Assembly (NCBI RefSeq): GCF_000524195.1
Contig: NW_020170415.1
Location: 314,479 to 378,478, forward strand
Length of the DNA: 64,000 bases
Source of the DNA: Echinococcus granulosus
Taxonomy: Eukaryota > Platyhelminthes > Cestoda > Cyclophyllidea > Taeniidae
Reading direction: 5' to 3'
In this document: one piece after another, positions 1 to 12,000 of the stretch
Position numbering within the stretch: the first letter of the stretch is position 1
How the letters are laid out: each line of letters begins with the position of its first letter
Position numbers and translations under genes: made by a program
Notes under the pieces: generated by a model
Seen by the model: the letters and a program-made list of their open reading frames with translations, nothing else
Database searches by the model: none
Told to the model about the DNA's origin: nothing

Positions 1-1023
1 TTCTTGGATGCTTGAACTGAACTTTCATAGTTTCATTCCTACGTGAAATCGACTTTTAGCGTAAATGAATCTGTTACTTTTATAGCTTAAAATTTGGTAT
101 GGACGGGCATTCTAACTTTTAACCGTTCAAGAAATCTTTTTTATCCCTCACAAGAAATAGTCCCTGATTTCCAGTTCTACGATTCCTTTGAACGCTTCTG
201 ACTGAGTAGAAGGAAGATTGTACATTGTTTGAATTCCAGTTAGGAACTGAAAATTCCTATCTAGTATCACAAGGAGAAACTAGATCGATGGGCATTTCTG
301 ATCTTTCTCCATCAAATCTATAGTGACACTTGCCAACTCCGTTTTAAAAATTAATTACGGTTAATGTCTTTCCCATTGTGGGGTGCTTTCATGATTATTG
401 CGGCCGATTCTTGATACCTTTACTCCTGAGACGGATTAAGGATTATCCGGCCTTCAGCGTCATACTTACACGCATCTTGGTCCTGCTGATAATGTTTTCA
501 GACTGCTCATTGCCTTAAGGAGTTCTGGAGCTCCACGATTTCGGTAAATGCTTTCATCTACCCGGGAGTCCTATTTTCATTGCCACGAACGATGGGTTGG
601 TGGACACTCTAGCGCGGCTTAGCATCAAAAATTTTACTCAACTTATTTTCATCAACCGTTGATGCTTAATGTTCTGCCTTGTGCTCCAATCAGAAGCATG
701 TCGGGTGCTCTGGATGATCTTGGAGTGTTCTATTTAGCCCCTCTTTCAACGATATCCTCGTTTCGAGTTTACTCCCTACTTTGTTTAACATTGAATGAGA
801 AAGTTTTCTTGTAGGCTAGACAGCCTTGCAACGCTTTGAGATAATATGCTATCGCTAATACATTTGGACTTTTCAACATCTTATCAAAACATTTATTTTA
901 ACCTGGAGCTCAAATTTATTTTCACTGTCACGAGGTAGAGACTGCTCAGTTCTTAAGCGGCGTGTCAACATTCTGCACTTATACTTGACTCAAAGTCTAT
1001 TTATTTTCCCCTTTTGCTTGTAG
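1..1023. other. Non-coding sequence at left edge
   Basis: I see no open reading frame with family similarity and no exon with convincing paired splice sites. If the scaffold gene downstream extends leftwards past the window edge, this stretch is one of its introns. Confidence 0.4.
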
Positions 1024-3371
1024 TTCTACCGATTTCCGTGGACAAAAAACACATGGGCGCGAGTGTGAACTCCAATTTCACTGTAAGTCTACCCCTACAC
1101 AATGATCCCCCCTTTCCTGTCAACTTTGCGATGTTAAGACAATGGTTTTCGGGGGTAGACTGGTCGCCTCAGCTCATCAAAGAATAACTCCATTCAAAAA
1201 CTGTGTAATTATCATTCCCAGACTAAGAATAGCCTACACCCATTTTGTTACTTCTGAAATCAACTGTTCTGTTTGGTGGTGTATTGCAACCAGGGTTATC
1301 ATAAACCAGTGGAGAGCAGCATATGTCTCCCGCTTGTGATGCGTGAACCCCTTGGTAGGTGAATATGTTAAACGGAACACGGCAATAACTCTGAATTCAT
1401 CCTGGCATTACTGGAGACTTTGAGACAAAATGTAATTAATATTCTGCCTTTGAAGAGAGAGGTTTCTTTGACTGCAAAAGATGATTTGGGGTGCATTTTG
1501 TTCCTCTCCCTTCCGCCTTTCCCCCTGTCTGACAGATTTTTTTATTACAGAGACACCGGAGGATGATTCCATTTTGTGTTTGTGTGGACCTTTTTTTCTT
1601 GCTCCCAAGGGGCCTGACGAAGATTGCAGTGTGATTCACCTGGGTGACCGGAAAGTTTTCTTAGCTGTGTTCTCGGAGAGGTTGTTCACTACAAATTTTA
1701 CCTAAAAGTTTCTACCATAACCAATAGGGCCGTGTGGTTATGCGAAGGGTATTCGAGTTAAACCGAGACTTTGGGTCTTATAGCTATACCATTGAGCCAC
1801 AGTCTATCCTTTTACACGTTTGAGGCCGGCACGCAATCCAGTTTAGATCCCTTTAATCAGGATGACAGTAGGCAACGGTGTTGCTGGATGTGTGCCTACC
1901 ACGCCATATGGCGGGTGATGAACCACTTCTTTTGTCATTCAAAAGAAAGACGTAGAATCCGAACACGTGGACATTCAGTTCTATCTACAGAAGACACCGC
2001 ACGGTGATGGGTAGTCTACTGCAAGAAGCCACTTTGGTGATAGCATTGTGTCAGTGATGATCCCTACCATAATGGTTTCCACCCCACAAAACAGTCGGTC
2101 GCTCCTGTCAACATTCAGTCGGCGCGTGGACGCCCAATCGGCGCACAACTTGTCGCCAAAAAGGTGCACAGGGGATGAATCTTTCTGTGAGGACAGTGAA
2201 CACACTCGTTCAAGAGCGTTGGCAATTCCTCATATCTAGAGCAAATGGTACCAAGTCATCGCTGAGGATGTAAAGCTGGTTGTCTCAATGTGTTCCAGCC
2301 GTACTAGCAAATCTTCGGGAGTCCAAGCTTCGCATGCATTAGCTAAATGCTGTTGTCTATAAATGTAGTAGAAGACTAGGTAGAAAGCTGGATAGGGGTT
2401 ACGCTACTTGGAATATGTTCTCTCCTATCTTTTGCACGCTCGGAATTCTTCGCTTGGTACCCAGTGCTTTACCTGGGTATTTCTTGATTTTGATTTTCGA
2501 TTGGTTAAAAGAGCGCAGATGAATAAGCTCGATTCTCTTAAAAAGGGTGTACTCTTGCATTTGGTGCAAATAAGGGAAGCCTGGAATTGCCCGTTATCTT
2601 CAGTATACAACTAAGCCAATTGCATTTTGTTTTAGGCGCACAATTAATTCTCCTGGCTGGCAGTGTTTAAATAAAATAGCATAACCGGAAAGGGGTTGAG
2701 ATGCGTTCAAGTCACATCCACCGCCCAGTTCCTTCCTTTCGGTGATGGGGATTTTGGTTGCTCCATCTCTGCTCACCGTTATTTTTTTTATTTCAGAGAG
2801 TACCCGACTGTGATTCACCACTGAGTTTTGGTAAGTGTTGCATCACACAGTTTCTGTGGCGACTGATTACCTTTTAAAGAGGAGCAAATGACTTCCCTCT
2901 TTTTTTCACATCCTCCATTATCGGGATTCGCATTCTTCCTCCACTGACTTATTGCCCCTAAGGGTGATTTATGAAACGCAAAACTAAGACTTATTAGTCT
3001 TGTAACATGTTTATGCGTTCAGTGAGGAGACTTTGGGCAGATTTTACTCCTTCAAACCGTCATAAAAGCAAATGTGCCGCGTTGTTTGTAAATCAGAGTG
3101 GAGACAGACGGTACCAGGGCGTGCCTCACATACACGAGGCGGAATCGGTTTTTCTCTAGCTCTATTTGTTCATCCCATTAATCAACCCGGATTGTGCTCT
3201 GGTCTAGTCTCGTACTATTTATTCCCATATTACCCCATTTATCGTGGGCATTGGTAACACAGCCATTTTTCACCCTCTTTCGTCTCCGCCCTTTTAGACG
3301 GTGCTGATATCAACGACTTCTCACCCACCAGCGCTTTGTATTCCACCTTCCACCCTGCTGATTACAATATG
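1024..3371 (+). CDS. Candidate upstream exons of the MAGI-like gene
   Basis: Three short segments have strong acceptors and donors: 1024-1082 (before gtaagt), 2797-2830 (a 34-base microexon after tttcag, before gtaagt) and 3298-3371 (after cttttag, before gtaagt). In the frames used here they contain no stop, and their phases chain: the first ends in phase 0, the second starts in phase 0 and ends in phase 1, and the third starts by completing that codon and ends in phase 0, which fits the first confident MAGI exon at 9023. The joined peptide is about 55 residues, unstructured in appearance and without a recognisable domain. The splice sites and phases are seen directly; membership of the MAGI gene is inference. 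Any guanylate kinase-like, WW or earlier PDZ exons would lie left of the window. Confidence 0.4.
1736..1800 (-). other. tRNA-like relic
   Basis: Read on the minus strand, this stretch contains a box A-like element (TGGCTCAATGGT), a short hairpin AGAC/GTCT, and a box B-like element (AACTCGAATACC). No complete cloverleaf with a proper acceptor stem was found, so it looks like a decayed tRNA-derived sequence, perhaps part of a SINE, and not a working tRNA gene. Confidence 0.25.
1795..2240. repeat. Dispersed repeat family A, copy 1
   Basis: This segment is recognisably similar, with indels, to 5733-6190. Shared landmarks in the same order are agtctatccttttaca, a cag(t/a)ct...cgt track with atcaggacga-like sequence, tatggcgggtgatgaac, acttcttttgtca, and the gtcggcgcgtgga block. 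No reading frame is conserved between the copies. It lies in what is probably a MAGI intron. The class is unknown; it is a decayed interspersed element with no visible terminal repeats. Confidence 0.6.
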
Positions 3372-4105
3372 GTAAGTCCCCTTTCCAAGATTTAAATTAC
3401 TATAGCAAGGTTTTCACTCCAACTATGAAGCCTTCTTTCACTAGTCCACCAAGTTTTAGGAGCATTCTTTAGCTCCTCTGCCTGAAACTCCCCTGATGTC
3501 GGCCTGTTAGAAATGTCGAGGATATCTTTGTTAATCTTGCGATCTTACGATTTTCCGGTGTGAAAAATACCTTTGTACTGCTCCTTTAGCTAGATTATCC
3601 CTTCTTGAGTGTACCTTCCTAAGCCTCTTGACCTAAAGAGTAGTTGTGTAACTTACTAATTTAGTTTTTTAGACATGCTTCTGAAAAATGATGCCGTACA
3701 TATTTTTGATGCTAATTCATTCATCAAAATGTACTTAACTGGGGTTTGAAGATTCTGACGGATCTACTTTTACGCATTCTCCACCCACGTCACATGCTAA
3801 TGACATTACAACTTTCCTACTCGAACTCGTACGTCAAAACGTGTGTGACGTGCTTTCTCCACCACCTTATGAAAACTGGTTTCGCCAGATCGTGAGACTT
3901 AGACGGATTTAGGATGTTCTTTGTCTGGAAAAAATCGTATGCTGAGCAGTTCAGTAGCGTGGGTGTTTCAATATCACCAGATCAACAAAATGCCTGGGTT
4001 GTAGAGGTCGACTTTCCTCTCGGACCATGGTACTGTGCGAATTGAAGAACTTTTCTAAGATTTTTATGAGGAGTTGCGGAAAATGTCTTTTGTAAGTGCA
4101 AAAAA

Positions 4106-4205
4106 NNNNNNNNNNNNNNNNNNNNNNNNNNNNNNNNNNNNNNNNNNNNNNNNNNNNNNNNNNNNNNNNNNNNNNNNNNNNNNNNNNNNNNNNNNNNNNN
4201 NNNNN
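4106..4205. other. Assembly gap (100 N)
   Basis: Exactly 100 unresolved bases, the conventional size for a gap of unknown length. It lies in non-coding sequence upstream of the confident MAGI exons. Confidence 0.99.
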
Positions 4206-5732
4206 CACAGCCATTAGTAGAGGGTTCATACTTGTTTTGTACTCAATGTAGAAGCGCCTTAGTCTAGTAATGTCGTAAAACTCCTTCAAATAAGTAAATT
4301 AATGTACCATTTTGTGTCAAATCAAGAAGGAGGAAAGTGATTGAGATGTGGTTGAGCTTAAAAATTTGCAATAGACGTTTCCTCAAGCTACTTAATCGCC
4401 CTCTTGACTTCTCGTTGGGCGTTGCATTATTTGCAACCGCTTGGGGTACATTAATGTCATTGGCAGAAAGTTTGCTGAAATTCCCAAACCGTGTATCAGA
4501 AGTGGCATTTTTTTTCATGATCTCTCGTAATTTCCTCCCTTTGCCCTAAGAAATTGTTGGAAATGTAGTAAACCTTGCCGTCCCTACGAGTTATGGTACA
4601 AATTTGTCGGGGATTTCTTATTTAAAGTATTCAAATGTATGACGACGCCTTGGTGATGTGGATAGCTTCATGAAAGACTTTCGCAACTACAGTCTTGCAG
4701 GCTCCCTATTTACACCTTCCAGCAAAATTTGATTCCATACTGTGTTTACGCATTATTACGAGTAAAGTCCTCAGAAGACGGCGGCGGAATGAACCCCATT
4801 GAAAATTTTTAAACTGAATTCCTTTAAGCACATTTCCAGCTGCCAGTTAGTTGTCGAAGTTCCTTCTTTGTTCTTGAACCTGCCAGCTTTCAGTGCCAGG
4901 TACACGCGGTGACAACGCAGTCAATCAACAAGGTGACTATAAATACTGCGGCTATAGGATACAATCCGCCTCAGATTGAGGCCTAAGTATCTCAGCAGTA
5001 TTATAACCTATTCCAAGCAAGTACACTTCTGTAGCCGTTAATATTGCCGGAGGTACAACTCCATCTTCAAAGCAAATTTATGTCAGTAGTTGTGCAATTA
5101 TCCAGTCCGTCACTTTGGGTGGTTCCATGAAATATATCTCCCAAAAGTTAGAAAGCCTGAGAAGCCTGCAATTTTTAGGTCTCTGCATGGAATCGGTGCC
5201 CTGCGGCGGAAGTTGGTTGAAATCCGTGCCTCTTTTTTTGCTGCTTTTTCTTGAAAACTAGTGCGTGTAAAATTAATGAGTATTGTAAATCCGGTGGTAA
5301 ATGACCAATGGTGATATACCCGAAAGATTGTACTCCACTTTACTCCCTGTTTGCTATAGCACCTTCGATGATTTTGCCGGGCACAACCCGTCTTTTCGGA
5401 GGGATTTCACACATGACTCACTGCGGCTGCATCTGTGGTTATATCATCGTACTCTTTGTGCAAAGTAAAATTTATTGCTTACATGACGCAAGGAAGCACG
5501 TTTTCTCATCGTATTTTTTTTATCAAGTCGTGACTCCATGGCGCCAGACATCGTTCCACCGCTCTGTGCAGCTGATGTGTCTTCCAAAAGGGAAGGGGGT
5601 GGGTAGTTCTACCGGTGAGCGCCGCGTCACCGTTTTCGCGCAAGGAGTGTTTGGGTCAAACGGCGATTTTAGGTCCTCCGGCTGAACTGTCAAATTGTAC
5701 ACTGCTGTGGCGGCACTAAACGTTGTAATAAG

Positions 5733-6190
5733 TGGCAGTCTATCCTTTTACATGCGCATGTGTCGTGGCACACTAGTTCAGACTCCGTTCATCAGGACGA
5801 CGGCAGGCAATAGCGTGCCTGCAATACCGTATGGCGGGCGATGAACTACTTCTTTTATCAACCAGAAAGAAGACATGGCAGCCAAATACACGGACATCTA
5901 GTCCTATCCATGGAAGACGTGACGCGATGATGAATCCCTCATTAGTTCATTTAACTTAAGCCAATGCTTCAAAGACAGCCAGTCTTACGTGAGTGGTGAT
6001 TCCGACCACGATGGTTCTCAACTCACAGTACAGCAGTTAGTCCTTCCTCCGAATACTCGGTCGACGCGTGGAACGCCTCCTTGATTCTGGATACACAACT
6101 CGTCACCATAGAGTTATACAGGAGCTGACTCTGTGTGGCCGGCGAAGACAATCATTCAGAAATGCTTGCAGCCTTGGTAAAGCGATGCAC
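5733..6190. repeat. Dispersed repeat family A, copy 2
   Basis: Second copy of the family described at 1795-2240, in the same orientation. It begins at agtctatccttttacatg and continues through gtatggcgggcgatgaac, gaaagaagaca and the tactcggtcgacgcgtgg block. Divergence is high, so it is old. No coding potential is apparent. Confidence 0.6.
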
Positions 6191-9022
6191 TTCTGGGTAC
6201 CAAAAAATACTGCTGGTTTTTTGAAAAGGTTATTTTTACTCTAGGATGAATCGAAATGTATCACATGCCTATTTAGAGAAACAAGCAAAATCTTTGCTCC
6301 TTATAATGCTCTACAATTTGAATGAAACTTACCTCATGTGGGTAAATGTAACCTCCTTGAAGGATAATCGCGAATTTGTTCCATTCCTTTGGCGGTTGCA
6401 TCCTCCACTTCCCAAAGGCATGCCGTGGTAATACTAATTAGTTCAAACCTCCCCTCCCCACGTCAATTTGTGCGTGGGTCATGAGGGCTAATGCTGTCGA
6501 CGTCCACTGGGATTACGGGGAAAGTGGAGGAGGTGGTGGAGGAAAGGAGGTTGTAGCATCAACAGCTGCTGCTGCTTCTCCGCCGTCTTTTTTTGACTCG
6601 CTTGGCGTACTTCTTTGCTAGCATTTCCCTTTGATTCGTGGTGGCTATTTATATGCTGATAGGTGGTATTATCCAAGAGCAAGGCTCATTTACATTGTCG
6701 CGGTTCCTTTCCATATTATTAAAACTGCGTCTTGCTGATGCTGATCCCGCTGATCTGAGAGACTAGAACCTCATAAGGCATCGACAGTTGTAATAAATGA
6801 GATCCTGCCTTTCTCTAAATTAATGTTTTTTTTTCAATTTCGGTGCAACTAAGACAATGAAGTCTCGTAAATTCCTTTCACTACTTTCTTTGGAATCTCT
6901 TTTAACAAATTTTGGTTTGCTAGTTCCTCGGAGGTAAGAGTTACAAGTTTGCGTCTAACATTGTTTGGTAACTGGAGGAACACTAAGACTTTTAAACTTT
7001 AAATACATTCGGTTAAATGTTTTCAATGTTGGTACTTCAATTTATGACGGGAAATTATGTGGGATTCTTGTAATTTGGTCAGTTTCTAAACCATAAATCC
7101 TGAGCCCGTTAATGGCATTTCTAGTAAACTCTGTTCCTTGATGTCCTTCCACAGGGTACTGACAGTGTGCGGTGGTTAATTCTCCCATTACAACGTTGGA
7201 AATGGCTTGTTCTTTGTGAAATATTGTCCAGGAGTGCTTTCAAGTTCCCCGTGCTTTTATAATCTGCTCTGGAAGTAATAAAAGCAGAAGAGGGAGCATT
7301 AATTTGGGCGTAGTACCCAACCACTTATTACCTCACGAACCCGAGGCGGAAGTGACAACCACATAAGTTGTCATTTCATTACGAAGCCGACCTTAAAACA
7401 GGGTTTGTGAGTACACTGGAATGCTCGAAAGTGGACGTACTGATGTGGCAGGTACGGCAGTGTGGTGAATGACCGCGATTAATGAAGAAAGAGGTCTGAA
7501 ACTGATTCTTGAAATCAGAATAGCCATTGAGGAAAATGCTGGTTTAAGTGCCCAGTCTGTCTATGCTTCGGTAAGTAGAACCAAAAGAATGGCGTTACAA
7601 AAGAGTTTAGAAGTTGAGATCCTTATTTATCGAGAGGCACTTGTTTGCAACCTAAAGCTATTCGTTGATAGGGCTAGGTTCTTTCTACATTCCCTTCTGC
7701 TGAAGGTAAGAAATTCGCTGCCCCATTCGTGCGATGTATGATGCCGGTTTTTTGCGAATGGTTGCGCTCGAAATTAAGGCGGGAAGAGGCAAGACCTTTG
7801 CCCTTTGAATCATGACTTTTTAAACCGAAGTGGATTTGCGACACTATTCAATATTATTGTATCAGTATTATGTCTTTTATTTCACTAGAAAATGCATTTG
7901 AAGGTCTTTCCTCTTTATCATTTTTTTTGGAAATTTACTCCATGGTCATATTTCAAAAAAGTGGAATAAAATTGTCATTCGTAACAGTCTTTGATTTGCT
8001 GTACTTTGGGTGTTGTTGCTTGCGTGACCATTGGTCATGGTAGCGCCAGTTAACTTTTGGGTGAATTTCTGGGGAAGTAGAAAGTAAAATTTCTAGTTCT
8101 AATTATTCTCAAATTCGACTATCCAGTAAGCCGATTTCATTCCCCAAAGCGAATATCTGGGTGGTGGGTCAATTTCATCAGCCCGACGGAACTCTGTGCA
8201 ACAGTGGACAATATCGGTTGATTCCAGTAAGAGGGTTAGGAATTTATTCAATCTGATTAGCTACTTTGTTTATTCCGAAGTTTTCGTTTGTTCATCAGCA
8301 AAAAGTTCCCTAGGATCCTCCTCTGCCTGCTTTATTTATTATTTCTTGACTGAAATAGAGCAAAACCAAGTATTCGGTTCACTACTTCCTAGTTGAATGA
8401 AGTGAATTTTATGATATGTCCTTGTTCAAAGTTTGTCCTCCTTTGGGTGTCTCCGCAAATGTGATGGCATTATAGTCTCTTTCACATTCATCTATCCAAG
8501 CTTTACGCGCTACATTTCACACTAACGGTCACCTCTTGAGCAGTACTGTTTGCCTTTTTCTCAGACTTGTCAACACTCTGACACAGATTTCTGTCGTAGG
8601 TAGGCCTCCTACCTTCTTTCTGTTTTCCTTATTCACACACTGCAAAGGTCCGGAGAAAGGGCAGTTCTATCGATAAACTCCAACCAAAATGGGCCTTCAA
8701 GGTAGTGATGGTGCATCCTCACGACAGAACTAAAATAATCAAAAACAGTCATCTTTTCTGTTAGTTTCTCTTAGCCATAAAAAAGCCAAAAACCCAGTAG
8801 TCTAAAGCGTTGGAAATTTTGGTGGTAATAACCGAATATTTTGAATAGTGGCCCTATTTAACTTATCAGAAAATTGTACTTGGGTTAAATGTTACACTAG
8901 TGGGAATACGACTGATCAGGAAGCCGCGATTTTCATTTTTTGTGCAAATTACGCACTATCACGTGTTTCGCGAGCTCCACTAAAGACGGGTTGTTCTTTT
9001 TTCTTTCTCATTGACCCCGCAG

Positions 9023-12000
9023 ATCCAGAGCATGACGACTTCAACGTCTGCCTCAACGCGCTATCGATCTCGCACTCCGGGTCCGGGGGAGGAGCCTCGA
9101 CGTGGCACGGCTGCGGGATTGGGCAGTAGTTCAGACTGCATCTATAGTCTGGGTGAGTCGGTGAATGGGTTATACCTTCACCGCTGTCCTACACCACCGC
9201 TTGACACAGCCACAACCGGTGCTAACTCCGGTTTCGGTAGTGGCAGTGGTGCCAGCGCTGCTATTTGGACCACGGGACTCAAGCGTTACGGGGGAACTGA
9301 TTTCGATGCTTATTGCTTACAACAAGGCCTCTCACGAGGTGAGACATCACTGACGTGTCGATGAGTTTTCTTAGCCTTTCTCTTCTCTAGCGTCCAGTTA
9401 TCTCTAAAATGGCTTTTAAATTGCACGAGTCTTGAAATGGATTTGTTAGAAGTGCACAGAATGAAAAGTTTTATATGGTCAATCGTCCAGTTGAATGCTC
9501 CGTTTTGCATTATTAGTTCAATTTATGGGTTCATGTACAAATTGTGAACCGCATCAAGGAGGAATTTGCTTTGAAATGGTGCTAAAGGCTAGACAATGTT
9601 CTACAGCTGGTAAATTCCGTGCATCAATCCCTTTTTATTAAAGCAATTACATTTTATAGACTCGGGCTACTGGGTCATCCTAGCAGCACTGTAAGTGGAT
9701 GTGTGAAGGTGATTTCGATGTGTTAATTCCTGATCCCACTCTGTTGCCGACCGTTAAGTGTGATTTGAGATTCGGGGAGTTGAAAAATGTCGCCGCCATT
9801 GTGACTGGAGGTTTCGCCATTCGCACTGACTTCTGCCTGTGGCGTTTTTGATGTTGCATTTGGCGCTGCTGCACCAGGTGCGTACGAATCATCCACGAAA
9901 GCCTAATAAAGTACACCGGTTTGAAACTAGCTGCATTGTAAATATGCAGAAGAGTTGAAGGACTAGTGGCATAGGTTGCATGAGCGAGTACCACCCCATT
10001 CCTGAGGATTTCGCGGTCCATAAATAATATTTATTTACGGTCTAATTGGCCAGAGTGCCAGAAACACACATGGGTTAATCAGAGACTCCTAAAGTCAATG
10101 TAGGGGCTGTATTAAGACCATCAGGGGTCAGCTTCAGCCACGACCTTGCTCAGTGATTGGCGCTTCCTTCATGAGTACTAAAACTACTAACTACGAGTCA
10201 GTACCTCATTTTCCCAATTACTCTCGTCAGATTTGTGTGGTAAATTAAGTACTTCAGTTCACGTGAAAGCTGTGGGTACTAGTTTTTGCATCTCATTACC
10301 ATTGCACACCTAACCATTCGATAAAAAAAACGCACGTTTCTCTACTCCACCTTTGGTTATGCATGTGCTTTGTCTCCGGATTCATTACACTGAGTCACAC
10401 GGCTTACAGTGTATAAAGGGGGCAATACATACACATCATTGCTCATTCTGAATTCGTACACATGTTTGGTGGTTCTTTCCATCGAAAACACTCAAGAGGC
10501 AAGGCGTTTTACCGCGGTTTACTCAGTGTAAAAGTCTACCAGATTGGAAATGTTTGTAATACGAATATAGATGTTTTGTGCTTCTCTATAGTGCCTGAGC
10601 CATGCATAAAGTTCTAGCAAGACGTATCAGTGTGGACGGAAGTTTACTACATGGGTATATATGGACTGAGAGATTACAGGCATGCACAGAATCCCATGAC
10701 ACCATTATAGTGAGCGAAACCTACACAGATTGAAAAGCCCGCCCGGTTAACTTGCAGTCAAAATGTCGCTCTGTTACGCATTGTATTTTTTCCCAGCCAA
10801 CCCCTTTGGAAGCGGACAGTTGCTGCATCTGAACTCGGACTATGAGTCACTGCCCCGACGTACAACCATTGCGCCGCACATCTACGGTGAATTTTTCGTA
10901 AACCTGGGACATGAGGCCAACGGTTTCGGTTTTAAACTTCTTGGCGGCTCGGAAGAGGGCACTCAGGTTCGTATCCCACTCGTTATTTATAAAACCTCAT
11001 TTTTAGGGTACCCAAATCCAGAATCTATCAATTATGACACATTACGCTTTGCTCGTCCTTGGTTGCATTGTTATCCCTCAAGATCGTATTAGCGTGTCTA
11101 GATGAGGCCTTGCTATGAGCATATGGAAGAAATACGATACTAGAGGTGGTGACTTGGGAAAGGCTTCAAGTCATGTAAGCGAAGAGAAGTTGATAGGTTA
11201 CTGGTAAGGTAGCTCGGGTGTCCATTGTCTTTAGTGTGGCGTCTGAGTCCACTCTAAAACCGTACAGGATTATACGTTTACAGGTCTGGTGAATTGTTAA
11301 CAAAGATGACTTGAACAGGACGCCGTGAAATCAAGCTAACAACCACAACATATGGAGAGTTATTTGTTTGGCCTTCACTCTCCATGTCTTCGGGGGGTGT
11401 GAGAGTTTGTTCAAGTGGGAATTTAAACTGTATTTGTGTATTAAAGCGGCCGTATTTAACTTTCACATAGGTACTCCCACGTTCGTGCACTTGCTGTGAC
11501 CTAGCACGGTCACACCGCCTCACCTCTCAGAAGACTTGCTGCTAAAATCTGTGCGCCTTCGGCATCGTTTTATCATTAAAAAGTTTACTCTTTATAGGCT
11601 GAGTTGGTATTTCATGCTTCCCGAGAGTTGAGACCTACCTGGAGGAAAAGGTCAGTATGATTGCACGACGAGAAAACTTGAAGAAAGGTTAATGTCCGAC
11701 CGTGGTCGGGGAAATTTAAACTGGCATTTTTTCAAAAAAAGGGTAAAATTAAGCAAGTATTATCTGCCTCGTTGGGAATTTAGCAAAGAACAAGTAAGTT
11801 CATGTGGTTTTTGAATGGAAAAATTGAGTAAATGGAGGAAGCTTCTTGCAATATAGAATGCATAACTACTGTAGTGGCGTCCTGAGACTTCTTCAAAGAC
11901 GAATAAAGCATAATACTAGGGCTAAATATGCTCTATTGACGTCCAGAAGGCATAGTAGCCTACTGGCATGGCTTGGAGGCCGTGCCACACAGCGGAAGCA

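Larger units (their letters stand above)
3372..9022. other. Large intronic or intergenic stretch with one N gap
   Basis: This contains the 100-N gap at 4106-4205, repeat A copy 2, and otherwise unremarkable sequence. A stretch at 6496-6606 could encode a Gly-rich then Ala-rich peptide ending in TAG, but I could not assign splice sites, so it is not called as an exon. Confidence 0.5.

Noticed and set aside
1549..1642. Possible exon after ttattacag and before gtgacc
   Set aside because: Splice signals look good, but its open frame needs phase 1 at both ends, which conflicts with the phase 0 joint between the flanking candidate exons.
5308..5685. 125-codon open frame on the + strand
   Set aside because: It has no recognisable family, irregular composition and no splice context, and it lies in a large non-coding stretch beside a repeat. 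Treated as chance.
6482..6606. Gly/Ala-rich coding-like stretch on the + strand
   Set aside because: The composition is suggestive of an exon, but no acceptor/donor pair with consistent phase links it to the MAGI exons.
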